Below, in pieces: positions 1-14,623 of a DNA stretch of 64,000 bases. A program made the translations under genes and the position numbers. The stretch's first letter is position 1. Each line of letters starts with the position of its first letter. The DNA lies in assembly GCF_009363715.1 (NCBI RefSeq), contig NZ_CP045404.1, positions 650,001 through 714,000 on the forward strand, written 5' to 3'. Source of the DNA: Roseovarius sp. THAF9. GTDB lineage: Bacteria > Pseudomonadota > Alphaproteobacteria > Rhodobacterales > Rhodobacteraceae. The notes beneath the pieces are model-generated. The model was given only the letters and a program-made list of their open reading frames with translations. It made no database searches and was not told where the DNA came from.

Positions 1-1
1 G

Positions 2-817
<816 letters not shown>

Positions 818-818
818 C

Positions 819-859
819 GTGGGTTGTCACCCACCCTACGGGCAATTCGTAGGGTGGGT
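819..859. repeat. Compound GGTGGGT-type palindrome in the rpoB-rpoC gap
   Basis: ACCCACCCTACG at 829-840 and CGTAGGGTGGGT at 848-859 are perfect 12-base inverted arms around a 7-base loop. GTGGGT at 819-824 offers an alternative partner for 829-834. This is one of seven copies of a dispersed element in the window. In RNA it would form a strong hairpin between the rpoB and rpoC cistrons. There is no U-tract directly after it, so a simple terminator is unlikely; a processing or mRNA-stability role is inferred. Confidence 0.8.
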
Positions 860-909
860 ATAACTCACGCGCCGCCTCCTCCTACGCTCCTCTTTTTTAG
901 GAATTCGAA

Positions 910-5151
<4,242 letters not shown>

Positions 5152-5174
5152 TCTCGCGCACCAGAATTGAGAAG

Positions 5175-5200
5175 GGCCCCGTCACTGGCGGGGCCTTTTT
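5175..5200 (+). terminator. Rho-independent terminator after rpoC
   Basis: GGCCCCG (5175-5181) pairs with CGGGGCC (5189-5195) and is followed at once by five T residues. It lies 24 bases after the rpoC stop and ends the rpoBC unit. Confidence 0.9.
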
Positions 5201-5278
5201 CGTTTCAGGGGTGCCGGTTGCTTGGTCGGGCTTTCAACCTCCATCGGTTTTCGACATGGTGACCGTGTGGGAGTCGCC

Positions 5279-6712
5279 ATGACCGAAAACGATCTTTGCT
5301 ATCTTGCCGCGAGGGATGTCCTGGCCCGGTTCAAAGCGCGGGACCTCTCGCCGGTTGCGTACCTGGAGGCACTGATTGCCCGAACCGAGGCGGTGAATCC
5401 CGACCTGAACGCCTATACCGAAGCCTTTTTCGACGACGCGCTGGACACGGCAGGCCGGGCCGAAGAAGCCTATGAAAAAGGCACGGCCCGCACGTTGGAG
5501 GGGCTGCCGGTAGCGGTCAAGGATGCGCAGCGCGTGGCGGGACAACGCACCACGCAAGGGTCTTGGTCGATGGGTCACGAGGTCGAGACGCAGTCGGATC
5601 CGATGATCGAACGCCTGTTGGCGGCGGGGGCGATCATACCGGCCCGAACGACCACGCCGGAATTCTGCCTGTCCGGCGTCTGCCGGTCCGAACGGTTCGG
5701 GGTGACGCACAATCCTTTCAATCTTGATTACAGCCCCGGCGGCTCGTCCGGCGGGTCGGCGGCAGCGCTGGCCGCGGGGCTGGTGCCGCTGGCCACCGGC
5801 ACCGATATCGGCGGGTCGATCCGTATCCCGGCCAGCGCCTGTGGGCTGGTAGGCTACAAGCCGCCGCACGGGCGCAACCCGGATGGGCCGCCGGCGAATT
5901 TCGACCGCTACAATCATTGCGGTTTCCTGAGCCGGACCGTGGCGGATTGCGCGCTGGGACAGAATATCGTGTCTGGCCCCCATCCACGGGATCATGACAG
6001 CCTGAGAGAGCGCGTGGTGCTGCCGCTGGAAGGGCGCGGGCAACCGATGAAAATCGCGTATTCGATGGATCTTGGATATGTCCCGATCGACGGCGACGTG
6101 CGGGACAACACTCTGATGGCATTGGATGTTTTCCGGCAGGCGGGCTACGATGTGACGCCGGTGGAGTTGGGGTGGGATCAACGCGTGGACCGCGCCGCGA
6201 TGCAGTGGTACCTGGCGATGCATTTCGGGCGTGCACCGCTTTGGGCGCTGGAGGAATACGGCGACCGGATGACGGACTACGCCATCGCCACCGCAGAAGC
6301 GGCGGCGCGGCTGGGTCCGGATGATGTCGCACGCTCTTGGGAAGTGCAGCACGAGATGTACCAGCGAATGGGTGCGATCCTGCAAGAGGCGGACGTGTTC
6401 ATCTGCCCGACCTTGTCGGTGGGCTGCGTGCGGGCGGACCACGACCCGGTCGGTCCTGGTTTCGTGGTCGCCGGCGAAGAAGTTGATCCGGAATACGGCT
6501 GGGTCCTGACCCATCAGTTCAACATGCTGCACAATTGCCCGGTGATGTCGGTGCCCACCGGGCAGGACCGGCACGGGGTGCCGACGGGGATGCAGATCGT
6601 CGGGCCGACATTCGACGATGCGCGCGTGTTCGAGGCGGCTTATCTTTATGAGAGCAAGGCGCCGGACCTGTTTCTGACGGGGGACACGCGTCCCGGAGGA
6701 GTTGCGCAATGA
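5279..6712 (+). CDS. Amidase-signature family amidase
   Basis: This is a 477-residue enzyme of the amidase-signature family, which hydrolyses carboxamides with a Ser-cisSer-Lys triad. The triad is visible: Lys81 in GLPVAVKD, cis-Ser156 in SPGGSSGGS, and nucleophile Ser180 in GTDIGGSIR. Family substrates range from aryl amides to Glu-tRNA(Gln), so specificity cannot be read here. There are no gatB or gatC neighbours, so a GatA role is unlikely. I chose ATG 5279 because the family homology begins there; TTG 5222 and GTG 5267 are in-frame alternatives. It overlaps the next gene by ATGA, implying translational coupling. Confidence 0.88.
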   Translation: MTENDLCYLAARDVLARFKARDLSPVAYLEALIARTEAVNPDLNAYTEAFFDDALDTAGRAEEAYEKGTARTLEGLPVAVKDAQRVAGQRTTQGSWSMGHEVETQSDPMIERLLAAGAIIPARTTTPEFCLSGVCRSERFGVTHNPFNLDYSPGGSSGGSAAALAAGLVPLATGTDIGGSIRIPASACGLVGYKPPHGRNPDGPPANFDRYNHCGFLSRTVADCALGQNIVSGPHPRDHDSLRERVVLPLEGRGQPMKIAYSMDLGYVPIDGDVRDNTLMALDVFRQAGYDVTPVELGWDQRVDRAAMQWYLAMHFGRAPLWALEEYGDRMTDYAIATAEAAARLGPDDVARSWEVQHEMYQRMGAILQEADVFICPTLSVGCVRADHDPVGPGFVVAGEEVDPEYGWVLTHQFNMLHNCPVMSVPTGQDRHGVPTGMQIVGPTFDDARVFEAAYLYESKAPDLFLTGDTRPGGVAQ

Positions 6713-7206
6713 CGCCCGAAGACCTGGTTCTGACACCAAAGGGTGTGCGCTTCATGGGCCGCCAGTTTCCCTGCACGATCGGGCGCGGTGGGCTGTCCCG
6801 CGACAAGCGCGAGGGGGATGGTGCCACGCCGGTGGGGGCGCACCGGATCGTCGGGATGCTCTACCGTCCTGACCGGATGGCGCGGCCCGCGAAATGGGCG
6901 GTGCCGATCCGGCCCGGTGATTTGTGGTCGGATGATCCCGGGCACGAGGATTACAACCTCATGGTTTCACGGCCCTACCCGCATTCGCACGAGGTGCTGC
7001 GGCGGGGCGATCCGCTTTATGACCTTGTGATCATCACCGACTGGAACTGGCCCAGGGCAGAGCGCGACAAGGGGTCTTGCATCTTTCTGCACCGCTGGCG
7101 ACGGCCGGGATTTCCGACGGCGGGATGCGTGGCGTTCCGGCCGGATCACCTGCGCTGGATCGCAGGAAGGATTACCTCGGGGACGCGGCTGATCGTACCG
7201 GGGTGA
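6709..7206 (+). CDS. L,D-transpeptidase (YkuD) family protein
   Basis: This is a 165-residue YkuD-fold protein. The family forms 3-3 cross-links in peptidoglycan or attaches proteins to it, using a catalytic cysteine. Here His128 and Cys140 form the expected motif (FLHRWRRPGFPTAGCVAF), with TAGC in place of the more usual SxGC. No signal peptide is evident, which is odd for a periplasmic enzyme, although single-domain members lacking one are common in Rhodobacterales annotations. The start ATG overlaps the amidase stop by 4 bases and GGAGGAG precedes it. The two genes probably form one operon ending at the hairpin at 7298-7319. Confidence 0.82.
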   Translation: MTPEDLVLTPKGVRFMGRQFPCTIGRGGLSRDKREGDGATPVGAHRIVGMLYRPDRMARPAKWAVPIRPGDLWSDDPGHEDYNLMVSRPYPHSHEVLRRGDPLYDLVIITDWNWPRAERDKGSCIFLHRWRRPGFPTAGCVAFRPDHLRWIAGRITSGTRLIVPG

Positions 7207-7219
7207 CGCCATGAAACGC

Positions 7220-7241
7220 ATGTCGGTATCGCGTCGGTATT
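7220..7241. repeat. Dispersed short repeat, copy 1 (ATGTCGGTAT motif)
   Basis: ATGTCGGTATCGCGTCGGTA recurs nearly identically at 52827 (TCGGTATTGCGTCGGTAT). Each copy holds two TCGGTAT units in tandem. It lies in the gap after the L,D-transpeptidase gene. Function unknown. Confidence 0.5.
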
Positions 7242-7276
7242 CGGGTAGCACCGCGTCGGTGCCATTGGAGCGGAAA

Positions 7277-7319
7277 TTTCCTTTGAAAGGAAAATGCAAA
7301 AAGTCTTCGAAAGACTTTT
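7277..7319. terminator. Two hairpins between convergent genes, probable bidirectional terminator
   Basis: TTTCCTTT (7277-7284) pairs with AAAGGAAA (7286-7293). AAAAGTCTT (7299-7307) pairs with AAGACTTTT (7311-7319). The second stem carries an A run on one side and a T run on the other, so it can terminate transcription from both directions between the L,D-transpeptidase (+) and the PEBP-like gene (-). Confidence 0.7.
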
Positions 7320-7329
7320 GGTCCCGGCG

Positions 7330-7719
7330 TCATTCCGGGTATTTGCGGCGGGCCTTGGCGGTGGCGAGGGGGCTGTTGCCGGATCTGGCTGTGGCGGTCC
7401 ATTCATAGGTATGGCTGCCACCCGGTGGGCAGGGGCTTTTGTATTTGAAGACGCCGAAAGGCAGCTTGCCGTCGCGCCCCACGTTCACCGTGCCGCCACC
7501 ATGATTGTAACCTGGCACGTTCAGATCCTTGAGCCGGAATTGGATCGTGGTGGTTCCGGCGGGCACCCCGCGCAGGACGAAGGCCGGGCTGCCGACGGTG
7601 TTAGGGCGGCCCGACGTGCAGCGCGGGATATCTCCCCAGTCGAAGCTGATGGTGAACTCGGCCGCGGCGGCGCCGGCGGAAAGGGTGAGAGCGGCCAGTG
7701 TGGTCGTAAAGATGCGCAT
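7330..7719 (-). CDS. Secreted PEBP-like (YbhB/YbcL family) protein
   Basis: This is a 129-residue protein with a clear signal peptide (MRIFTTTLAALTLSAGAAAA, cleavage near AEF). The mature part resembles the YbhB/YbcL phosphatidylethanolamine-binding-like family: GSPAFVLRGVPAGT, a D-x-N segment with HGGG, and YKSPCPPGGSHTYEW, which matches the conserved CPP-H-Y ligand-site motif. Bacterial members have no firm biochemical role. I chose the ATG at 7719 because it opens the signal peptide and has AAGGA seven bases upstream; the open frame extends 39 codons further without support. The two cysteines may form a disulfide. Confidence 0.65.
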   Translation of the reverse strand: MRIFTTTLAALTLSAGAAAAEFTISFDWGDIPRCTSGRPNTVGSPAFVLRGVPAGTTTIQFRLKDLNVPGYNHGGGTVNVGRDGKLPFGVFKYKSPCPPGGSHTYEWTATARSGNSPLATAKARRKYPE

Positions 7720-7780
7720 TAAATGTTCCTTGGATAATATAAGCGGCAGTATACACCACCCGGGGCATATCGCCCATTGT

Positions 7781-8434
7781 TCAATCGTAGTCGCGTTCGC
7801 CGAATATCGCGCTGCCGACGCGGACATGGGTGGCACCCTGTGCGATGGCGCGTTCGAAATCGCCGCTCATGCCCATTGACAGACCCGAAAGCCCGTTGCG
7901 TTCGGCGATCTTGGCCAGCAGGGCAAAGTGCAGGCTGGGTTCCTCGTCGATCGGGGGAATGCACATCAGCCCCTCGATGGAAAGGTCGAGCGCGCGACAA
8001 TCGGCGATGAAGGCGTCCGCATCGGCGGGCAGGATACCTGCCTTCTGGTCCTCTTCGCCTGTGTTGACCTGGATGAAGAGGCCGGGGCAGTGGCCTTCCT
8101 CCTGGGCCAGGCGCGCGATGGTCTTGGCCAGCTTGGGCCGATCTACGGAATGGATCGTATCGAACAGATCGAACGCCTGTCGCGCCTTGTTGGTTTGAAG
8201 CGGACCGATGAGGTGCAGGTCAACACCCTCGTAGCGCTCGCGGAATTCCGGCCACTTTCCGGCCGCCTCCTGCACGCGGTTCTCACCGAAAACACGGTGC
8301 CCTTCGTCGAGCACGGCGGTGACCCGTTCGTTCGGCTGAACCTTGGAGACGGCGATCAGTTCGACCGATCCCGGGCGGCGTCCGGCGTCTTTTTCTGCGG
8401 TGGCGATGCGGGCTTGGATGTCGTGCAGGCTCAT
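7781..8434 (-). CDS. YggS/PLPBP family PLP-binding protein
   Basis: This is a 217-residue single-domain PLP homeostasis protein of the YggS/PROSC family, which binds pyridoxal phosphate and keeps vitamin B6 and amino-acid pools balanced. The PLP lysine is Lys31 in IAVSKVQP. Other family marks are FGENRVQEA, HLIGPLQTNK, QVNTGEEDQKAG and the C-terminal SMGMSGDFERAIAQGATHVRVGSAIFG. The start ATG 8434 fits the family N terminus. It is divergent from the DUF3576 lipoprotein gene. Confidence 0.93.
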   Translation of the reverse strand: MSLHDIQARIATAEKDAGRRPGSVELIAVSKVQPNERVTAVLDEGHRVFGENRVQEAAGKWPEFRERYEGVDLHLIGPLQTNKARQAFDLFDTIHSVDRPKLAKTIARLAQEEGHCPGLFIQVNTGEEDQKAGILPADADAFIADCRALDLSIEGLMCIPPIDEEPSLHFALLAKIAERNGLSGLSMGMSGDFERAIAQGATHVRVGSAIFGERDYD

Positions 8435-8607
8435 GGGGGGATTCCGGGCGATTTCGGCTATCGGCTTAGTGCCACAGGCGCGGCGCTTGCGCAAATGCCG
8501 GAGCCCTGGGACCACAGTTGTGATCCATTCGGTCATGGGACCGGGAAACAACCTTGCCCACGTTCGGATCGTTGGATAATGAGGGGGAAAATGGAACGGG
8601 TGGTGGA

Positions 8608-9096
8608 ATGTTCAAATCCCCTTTGAAAAGCGCCGTGGTGCTGTTGGCGAGTGTGGGTCTTCTGGCCTCTTGCAGTACGTTCAGGAATGGCAAGCTGGAT
8701 CCCGAGGCCTACCGTGTAGAAGGCGGACCGAACCAGACACCGACATCCGCGACCGGGGGCACCAGCCTGTTCGACGCGTTCAAGAACGACGGCTCGGCGG
8801 GAATCCGGGTCAACCGTTTCCTCTGGACCGCCTCGCTGGAGGTTCTGAATTTTCTCCCGGTGCAGAGCGCCGATCCGTTCACCGGGGTGATCTCGACCGG
8901 GTATGGCACGCCGCCGGGGGGCGGACGGGCCTATCGCGCGACCGTCCTGATCAGCGACCCGGCACTGGACGCGCGGGCGCTGAACGTGGCGTTGCAATCG
9001 CGGAACGGCCCGGTTGCCGCCGGCACGCAGCGGGCGGTCGAAGACGCGATCCTGACCCGTGCACGGCAACTGCGGACGCAGGCGGGTCGATTCTGA
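8608..9096 (+). CDS. DUF3576-type lipoprotein
   Basis: This is a 162-residue predicted lipoprotein. The N terminus has a hydrophobic stretch and lipobox LLASC, so it should be lipid-anchored in the envelope. The body contains LWTASLEVLNFLPVQSADPFTGVISTGYGTPPGG, typical of the alphaproteobacterial DUF3576 family of unknown function; FLPVQSADPFTGVI is the recognisable core. The ATG at 8608 was chosen because it directly precedes the signal sequence. In Rhodobacterales this gene commonly lies upstream of leuS-lptE-holA; here a glycosyltransferase gene on the opposite strand is interposed. A role in outer-membrane assembly is only suggested by the lptE neighbourhood. Confidence 0.75.
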   Translation: MFKSPLKSAVVLLASVGLLASCSTFRNGKLDPEAYRVEGGPNQTPTSATGGTSLFDAFKNDGSAGIRVNRFLWTASLEVLNFLPVQSADPFTGVISTGYGTPPGGGRAYRATVLISDPALDARALNVALQSRNGPVAAGTQRAVEDAILTRARQLRTQAGRF

Positions 9097-9115
9097 TCCG
9101 CCGCGCGGCCGCGCC

Positions 9116-10363
9116 TCAGACAGGCGCGTTGTCCATGATGCCCGAAAGCCACTGGAGCTGACGCGGCAGGCAGATCGTATGCAGGTCGTATTTGTCGCGC
9201 ATCATTTGGCGCGCGGCTGCACCCAACCTGCGACGCGCAGCTTCGTCATCGAGCAGGGCGCAGACTTCGTCCACCAGAGCGTCGCCGTCGAAGAAATCCA
9301 CCAGCCGACCCGTCTCGTCATGGCGAATCACCTCGCGCACTGGCGCGGTCCCGCTGGCGACGATGGCGGCGCCGCAGGACATCGCCTCCATCAACGACCA
9401 GCTGAGCACGAACGGGTACGTGAGATAAACGTGCACGCGGCTGACCTGCAGGAGGCGCAGGAACTGATCGTAGGGGATGCGCCCGAGGAAGTGCACGCGG
9501 GCGAAATCGGCGTCCGGGATCTGGTCGCGCACCTCGTCGAGGAAGATCTGCTTCCACGTCTGGCCCTTGGGCGGCGCGGCGCCGTAGCTGACCTCGTCGC
9601 CGCCGACGATCAGGACCTTGGCATTGGGACGTTCCCGCAGAAGGCGCGGCAGGGCGCGCATGAAGATGTGGTAGCCTCGGTAGGGTTCGAGGTTGCGGTT
9701 GACGAAGGTGATGACCTCGTCGTCGCGCGTGACGTCGACCTGGCCGTCGATGGCAAGGCGCACATCCGCCATGGGGCAGGCGTTGAGCGTGTCGATACCG
9801 TCGTGCGACACGGTGATCTTGTCACGGAACTCTGCCGGGAACGTGTCGGCCTGAAAGCGCGTGGGGCTTATACCGGCATCCGCGAAGGGAAAATGCAGGT
9901 GGTTGTTGACGTTCTTGAGCCGGATCCGCAGCGCCTGAAGGCCGCGGTCGGACGTATCGAATTCCGGGTCGAAGTTGAGGTGGGCGTCGTCGGCGAGGTG
10001 GTAGAGCTCGCAATACATCGCGAGCCGAGCCTTGGGCCAGACATCGCGCAGGAACATTGATTCGCCCCAGCCGGGATGGGCCAGGATGAGATCGGGCTGG
10101 AACCCCTTTTCCCTGAGCTGACGGGCGGCGCGGTAACAGGCGTCGCCGCGCGTGACCTTGGTGTCGAGGTCGACCAGCCAGGGATGCAGGTTCTGGCCAT
10201 CGCGCTTGGGCAGTTTGTAGGGCAGGACGCGGACGCCATTCCAGTTGGCGGGTTTGTCGACCTTGAGTGTCAGCGCCACGCATTGGTGCCCGCGCGAGGC
10301 CAGCAGCGGCGCAAGGTGTTTGTATTGGCCGGGGAAATTCTGATGGATGAAGAGGATTTTCAT
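9116..10363 (-). CDS. GT4-type glycosyltransferase
   Basis: This is a 415-residue GT-B fold glycosyltransferase. The N terminus (MKILFIHQNFPGQYKHLAPLL) is the typical acceptor-domain start. The C-terminal donor domain holds FVNRNLEPYRGYHIFMRALP, a family motif seen in exopolysaccharide transferases, then HFLGRIPYDQFLRLLQVSRVHVYLTYPFVLSWSLMEAMSCGAAIVAS, which includes the E-x-M-x-x-G nucleotide-sugar site. Sugar and acceptor cannot be told. It sits alone on the minus strand between DUF3576 and leuS, an interruption of the usual gene order, with a palindrome cluster at its 5' side. Confidence 0.82.
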   Translation of the reverse strand: MKILFIHQNFPGQYKHLAPLLASRGHQCVALTLKVDKPANWNGVRVLPYKLPKRDGQNLHPWLVDLDTKVTRGDACYRAARQLREKGFQPDLILAHPGWGESMFLRDVWPKARLAMYCELYHLADDAHLNFDPEFDTSDRGLQALRIRLKNVNNHLHFPFADAGISPTRFQADTFPAEFRDKITVSHDGIDTLNACPMADVRLAIDGQVDVTRDDEVITFVNRNLEPYRGYHIFMRALPRLLRERPNAKVLIVGGDEVSYGAAPPKGQTWKQIFLDEVRDQIPDADFARVHFLGRIPYDQFLRLLQVSRVHVYLTYPFVLSWSLMEAMSCGAAIVASGTAPVREVIRHDETGRLVDFFDGDALVDEVCALLDDEAARRRLGAAARQMMRDKYDLHTICLPRQLQWLSGIMDNAPV

Positions 10364-10405
10364 GGAAATGCCCGCGCGTTTTTTTTCGGCTTATAGCGGC
10401 GGGGC

Positions 10406-10470
10406 GGAATTTTGCAAAATTCCAAGTCGGAAAATTCGAAATTTCCGGCCCGATTTCTTGGAAGAAATCG
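10406..10470. repeat. Cluster of three palindromes between glycosyltransferase and leuS
   Basis: Three inverted repeats sit in series. GGAATTTTGCAAAATTCC (10406-10423) is a perfect palindrome. GGAAAATTCGAAATTTCC (10429-10446) is near-perfect. CGATTTCTT/AAGAAATCG (10451-10459 with 10462-10470) has a GG loop. The first is the same family as the palindrome at 20623-20640. The region is AT-rich against its surroundings and lies between divergent genes, so the stems would sit in both 5' leaders or flank both promoters. Confidence 0.75.
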
Positions 10471-10564
10471 GTGGCGCTCGATTTTTGCCTGCTGCGCACT
10501 GGACCCTGCGGGCGCGGGGCCCTATCACCCTTTGGAGTTTGAGAAACGAGGGGCCGATCGGGTC

Positions 10565-13117
10565 ATGTCGCGTTATTCCGCCGCTGATATCGAAGCAAGA
10601 TGGCAAAAGGCCTGGGACGAGGCCGGGATTTTCCGGGCCGCGCGGTCGCAGGAGAAGCCGAAATACTACGTGCTGGAGATGTTCCCCTATCCCTCGGGGC
10701 GCATCCACATGGGGCATGTACGTAACTATACGATGGGCGACGTCATTGCGCGCTACAAGCTGGCGACCGGGCACAGCGTGCTGCACCCGATGGGATGGGA
10801 CGCCTTCGGGATGCCCGCCGAGAACGCCGCGATGGCGAGCGGGGGACATCCCAAGGACTGGACCTATGGCAACATCGCCGACATGCGCGGGCAGATGAAG
10901 CCCTTGGGCCTCAGCCTCGACTGGAGCCGGGAGTTCGCCACCTGTGATCCCGAATATTATGGCCAGCAGCAAGCGCTGTTCCTCGATTTCCTGGAAAAGG
11001 GGCTGGTCTACCGGAAGAACGCGGTCGTGAACTGGGACCCGGTGGACATGACCGTGCTGGCCAACGAGCAGGTGATCGACGGCAAGGGCTGGCGGTCGGG
11101 CGCCGAGGTCGAAAAGCGCGAGCTGACGCAGTGGTTCTTCAAGATTTCCGATTTCTCGGGTGAGTTGCTGGAGGCGCTGGACGGGCTGGAGAACTGGCCC
11201 GCGAAGGTGCGGCTGATGCAGGAGAACTGGATCGGCAAGTCGCGTGGCATCGAGATTCCGTTCGCGCGGACGGATGCGGGCGACCCGATCATCTGTTACT
11301 CGACCCGGCCCGACACGATGCGCGGGGCAAGTTTCATCGCGATTTCGCCGGAGCATCCGGTGAGCCGCGCGCTGGCGAAGGACAATCCCGAGCTGGCGGC
11401 GTTCATCGCCGAGACGCGCAAGATGGACACCACAGAGGCCGCGATGGAAAAGGCCGAGAAGAAGGGGATCGACACCGGGATCACGGTGCGTCACCCGGTC
11501 TGGCCCGACAAGGAACTGCCCGTCTGGGTGGGGAATTTCGTGCTGATGGACTATGGCACCGGCGCGGTCTTCGGCTGTCCGGCGCATGACCAGCGGGACC
11601 TTGATTTCGCGCGCAAGTATGGGCTTGAGGTGCGCAATGCCTTTTATCTGCCCGGGCAGGACAAGGATGTCGAGACCGAGGCGCTGGTGCCCGCCAAGAC
11701 CGAGACGGTGGTGTATATCGACCATTTCGCGGGTGTGGGCGAGGCCACCAGCCAGGAAGGCATAGACGCCACGATCGACTGGTTCGAGGAAAACGGGCTT
11801 GGCACGGGGCAGGTGAAGTACCGCCTGCGCGACTGGGGATTGTCGCGGCAGCGCTATTGGGGCTGCCCCATTCCGGTGGTCCACTGCGAGACCTGCGGCG
11901 TGGTGCCGGAAAAGAAAGAGAACCTGCCGGTCGAGCTGCCCTATGACGAGGGTGGCACGCCGATTGATTTCTCAATTCCAGGCAATCCGCTGGACCGGCA
12001 TCCGACGTGGCGGGATTGCAAATGCCCGAGCTGCGGCGCGGATGCGCGGCGCGAGACCGACACGATGGACACTTTTGTGGACAGCAGCTGGTATTTCGCG
12101 CGGTTCACTGCCCCCGATGCGGACACGCCGACGCGGATGGAGGATGCGACGTACTGGATGAATGTCGACCAGTATATCGGTGGTATCGAGCACGCCATCC
12201 TGCACCTGCTTTACAGCCGGTTCTTTGCCCGGGCGATGCATATCTGCGGGCACCTGCCGGAAAAGGCGATCGAGCCGTTTGACGCGCTGTTCACGCAAGG
12301 GATGGTGACGCACGAGATCTACCAGACGAAGGACGCCAATGGCCGCCCGGTCTATCACCTGCCGGAGGACGTGACCAACGGCAAGCTGGCCGATGGCACC
12401 GAGGTTCAGATCATTCCCTCGGCCAAGATGTCGAAGTCGAAGAAGAACGTGGTTGATCCGGTCAACATCATCGACGCCTTCGGTGCAGACACCGCGCGCT
12501 GGTTCGTCCTGTCCGACAGCCCGCCGGAGCGTGACGTGGAATGGACCGCCGCCGGGGCCGAGGCGACCTACAAACACCTTGCGCGAGTGTACCGGATCGT
12601 GGCGGAGATTGCCGGGGATACCAGCCCGGCCAATGCGTCCGAGGACGAAGCGCTGGCAAAAGAGATGCATCGGGCGATTCATGACGTGACGGGCGGCGTG
12701 GAAAGCTTTGGCTTCAACGCGGCGATTGCCAAGCTATACGGTTTTACCAATACGCTGGCCAAGTCCGGCGCCGGGGCGGAGGCGAAAAAGGCCGCGGCCA
12801 AGGTTCTGGCTCAGCTGATGTCGCCGATGACGCCGCACCTGTCCGAAGAGCTTTGGTCCGCGCTGGGCGGCGAGGGGCTGGTGGCGCAGGCGCCGTGGCC
12901 GGTCGCCGACGAAGCGATGCTGGCGGACGACAACGTGACCCTGCCGATCCAGGTCAATGGCAAGCGCCGGGCCGAAATCAGCGTGCCCAAGGACATGGAC
13001 AAGGCAGAGGTTGAAAAAGTCGCGCTGGCGCAGGAAGCTGTGGCAAGGTCGCTGGATGGGGCCCAGCCCAAGAAGGTCATCGTCGTCCCCGGGCGGATCG
13101 TGAATGTCGTCGTATAA
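10565..13117 (+). CDS. leuS: Leucyl-tRNA synthetase
   Basis: This is an 850-residue class I synthetase that charges tRNA-Leu in the cytoplasm. The HIGH-type signature is HMGH at residues 48-51 and KMSKS is at 621-625. The CP1 editing domain lies between them, including [16 protein letters not shown] for hydrolysis of misacylated tRNA. Zinc-ribbon cysteines are seen in CETCGVVP and CPSCGAD. I chose ATG 10565 ([13 protein letters not shown]), the family start; the open frame reaches upstream into the palindrome cluster. It overlaps lptE by 14 bases, forming leuS-lptE-holA. Confidence 0.98.
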   Translation: MSRYSAADIEARWQKAWDEAGIFRAARSQEKPKYYVLEMFPYPSGRIHMGHVRNYTMGDVIARYKLATGHSVLHPMGWDAFGMPAENAAMASGGHPKDWTYGNIADMRGQMKPLGLSLDWSREFATCDPEYYGQQQALFLDFLEKGLVYRKNAVVNWDPVDMTVLANEQVIDGKGWRSGAEVEKRELTQWFFKISDFSGELLEALDGLENWPAKVRLMQENWIGKSRGIEIPFARTDAGDPIICYSTRPDTMRGASFIAISPEHPVSRALAKDNPELAAFIAETRKMDTTEAAMEKAEKKGIDTGITVRHPVWPDKELPVWVGNFVLMDYGTGAVFGCPAHDQRDLDFARKYGLEVRNAFYLPGQDKDVETEALVPAKTETVVYIDHFAGVGEATSQEGIDATIDWFEENGLGTGQVKYRLRDWGLSRQRYWGCPIPVVHCETCGVVPEKKENLPVELPYDEGGTPIDFSIPGNPLDRHPTWRDCKCPSCGADARRETDTMDTFVDSSWYFARFTAPDADTPTRMEDATYWMNVDQYIGGIEHAILHLLYSRFFARAMHICGHLPEKAIEPFDALFTQGMVTHEIYQTKDANGRPVYHLPEDVTNGKLADGTEVQIIPSAKMSKSKKNVVDPVNIIDAFGADTARWFVLSDSPPERDVEWTAAGAEATYKHLARVYRIVAEIAGDTSPANASEDEALAKEMHRAIHDVTGGVESFGFNAAIAKLYGFTNTLAKSGAGAEAKKAAAKVLAQLMSPMTPHLSEELWSALGGEGLVAQAPWPVADEAMLADDNVTLPIQVNGKRRAEISVPKDMDKAEVEKVALAQEAVARSLDGAQPKKVIVVPGRIVNVVV

Positions 13118-13595
13118 CCGTCGTTTCGTGTTGCTGGGCCTGCCCGCCGGGCTGGCCGCCTGTGGCTTTGCGCCTGCTTATGGGCCACGCGGCGCGGCGC
13201 AGAGGTTGCAGAATGCCGTTCTGGTGGATGCGCCGGACAGCCGCCCGGGCTACCTGCTGACCCGGCATATCGAGGACCGGCTGGGGCGCGGCGAGCGGCA
13301 GGTTTACGGGCTGAGCTATTCGGTCAATCTGAGGGAAGAGGCCGTGGCGATCTCGCGCACCAACGTGACGACGCGCTACAACCTGCTGGGCAACGTGAAA
13401 TATGCGCTGCGCGATCTTCGCAGCAATGCGGTCGTCCTGAGCGGGCAGGCGGACAACTTTACCTCCTACTCGGCCTCGGGCACCACCGTGGCGACGCAGG
13501 CGGCCGAGCGCGATGCCGAGGCGCGGCTGATGGTGATCCTGGCGGACCAGATCCTGAACCGCCTGACCGCCGAGGCCGGCAAGCTGCCGGCATGA
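13104..13595 (+). CDS. lptE: LPS-assembly lipoprotein LptE
   Basis: This is a 163-residue outer-membrane lipoprotein. LptE plugs LptD and delivers lipopolysaccharide to the cell surface. The N terminus has a signal with lipobox LAAC followed by GFAPAYG, the standard start of alphaproteobacterial LptE (Cys-Gly-Phe-x-Pro). The region [12 protein letters not shown] and the C-terminal [21 protein letters not shown] match the family. It starts within the end of leuS and its stop overlaps the holA start by ATGA, so translation of the three genes is probably coupled. Confidence 0.9.
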   Translation: MSSYNRRFVLLGLPAGLAACGFAPAYGPRGAAQRLQNAVLVDAPDSRPGYLLTRHIEDRLGRGERQVYGLSYSVNLREEAVAISRTNVTTRYNLLGNVKYALRDLRSNAVVLSGQADNFTSYSASGTTVATQAAERDAEARLMVILADQILNRLTAEAGKLPA

Positions 13596-14617
13596 AGCTG
13601 TCGCCCCGTGATGCGCCGGCCTATTTCGCGCGGCCCGATCCGGACAAGACCGGCCTGCTGATCTATGGCACCGATGCGATGCGCGTGGCGCTGAAGCGGC
13701 AGGAGGTGATTGCCGCGCTGATCGGACCGCAGGGCGAGGAGGAGATGCGGCTGACGCGTATCCCGGCGAGCGATTTGCGCAAGGACCCGGCGATGCTGCT
13801 CGATGCGATCAAGGCGCAGGGGTTCTTTCCCGGCCCGCGCGTGGCCTTTGTCGAGGACGCCAACGAGACCGTGGCGCCGGTGGTGACGGCGGCGCTGGAG
13901 GAGTGGCAGCCGGGGGATGCGCAGGTGGTGGTGACTGCCGGCAGCCTGAAGCCCGCTTCGAAGCTGCGCAAGCTGTTCGAGGGGCACAAGAATGCCTATG
14001 CGTCTGCGATCTATGACGAGCCGCCGGGGCGGGCCGAGATCGAGGCGATCCTGTCGAAGGCGGGGCTGCGGGACATCCCGCGCGAGGCGATGGCCGACCT
14101 GAATGCGCTGGCCCGGGCGCTGGATCCGGGCGATTTCCGCCAGACGATGGACAAGCTGGCGCTGTACAAGCGCGGCGATGAGACGCCCTTGAGCGCCGAG
14201 GATATCGCCGCCTGTGCGCCGGTGTCGGTGGAAGCGGACCTGGACGACGTGCTGCATCTGGTGGCCGAGGCCAAGCCGGGCGAGATCGGGCCGGTGATGA
14301 AGCGGCTGCGGGCGCAGGGCGTGCAGCCGGTGGGCCTGTGCATGGCGGCGAACCGGCATTTCCGAACGTTGTTCGCGGCGGCCAGTGATCCGGGCGGGCC
14401 GGGGCAGGGCATCGCGCGGGTGCGTCCGCCTGTCTTTGGCCCCCGGCGCGACCGGATGCAGCGGCAGGCGGCGCATTGGGGCGCGGCCAAGCTGGAAGAG
14501 GCGCTGGGCGTGCTGACCGACACCGACCTGCGCCTGCGCTCGGCGGGGCAGACGGCGCCCGACATGGCGCTGGTGGAGCGTGCGCTGATCCGGCTGGCGA
14601 CGTTGGCGCAGCGGTAG
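13592..14617 (+). CDS. holA: DNA polymerase III delta subunit
   Basis: This 341-residue protein is the delta subunit of the clamp loader, which opens the beta sliding clamp. It shows the delta N-terminal fold start (LLIYGTDAMRVALKRQEVI), the FFPGPRVAFVEDANE strand, the LKPASKLRKLFE segment, and a C-terminal collar region with CMAANRHFRTL. As in other delta subunits there is no Walker A motif. The start overlaps the lptE stop. The length suits alphaproteobacterial HolA. Confidence 0.92.
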   Translation: MKLSPRDAPAYFARPDPDKTGLLIYGTDAMRVALKRQEVIAALIGPQGEEEMRLTRIPASDLRKDPAMLLDAIKAQGFFPGPRVAFVEDANETVAPVVTAALEEWQPGDAQVVVTAGSLKPASKLRKLFEGHKNAYASAIYDEPPGRAEIEAILSKAGLRDIPREAMADLNALARALDPGDFRQTMDKLALYKRGDETPLSAEDIAACAPVSVEADLDDVLHLVAEAKPGEIGPVMKRLRAQGVQPVGLCMAANRHFRTLFAAASDPGGPGQGIARVRPPVFGPRRDRMQRQAAHWGAAKLEEALGVLTDTDLRLRSAGQTAPDMALVERALIRLATLAQR

Positions 14618-14623
14618 GGCGGT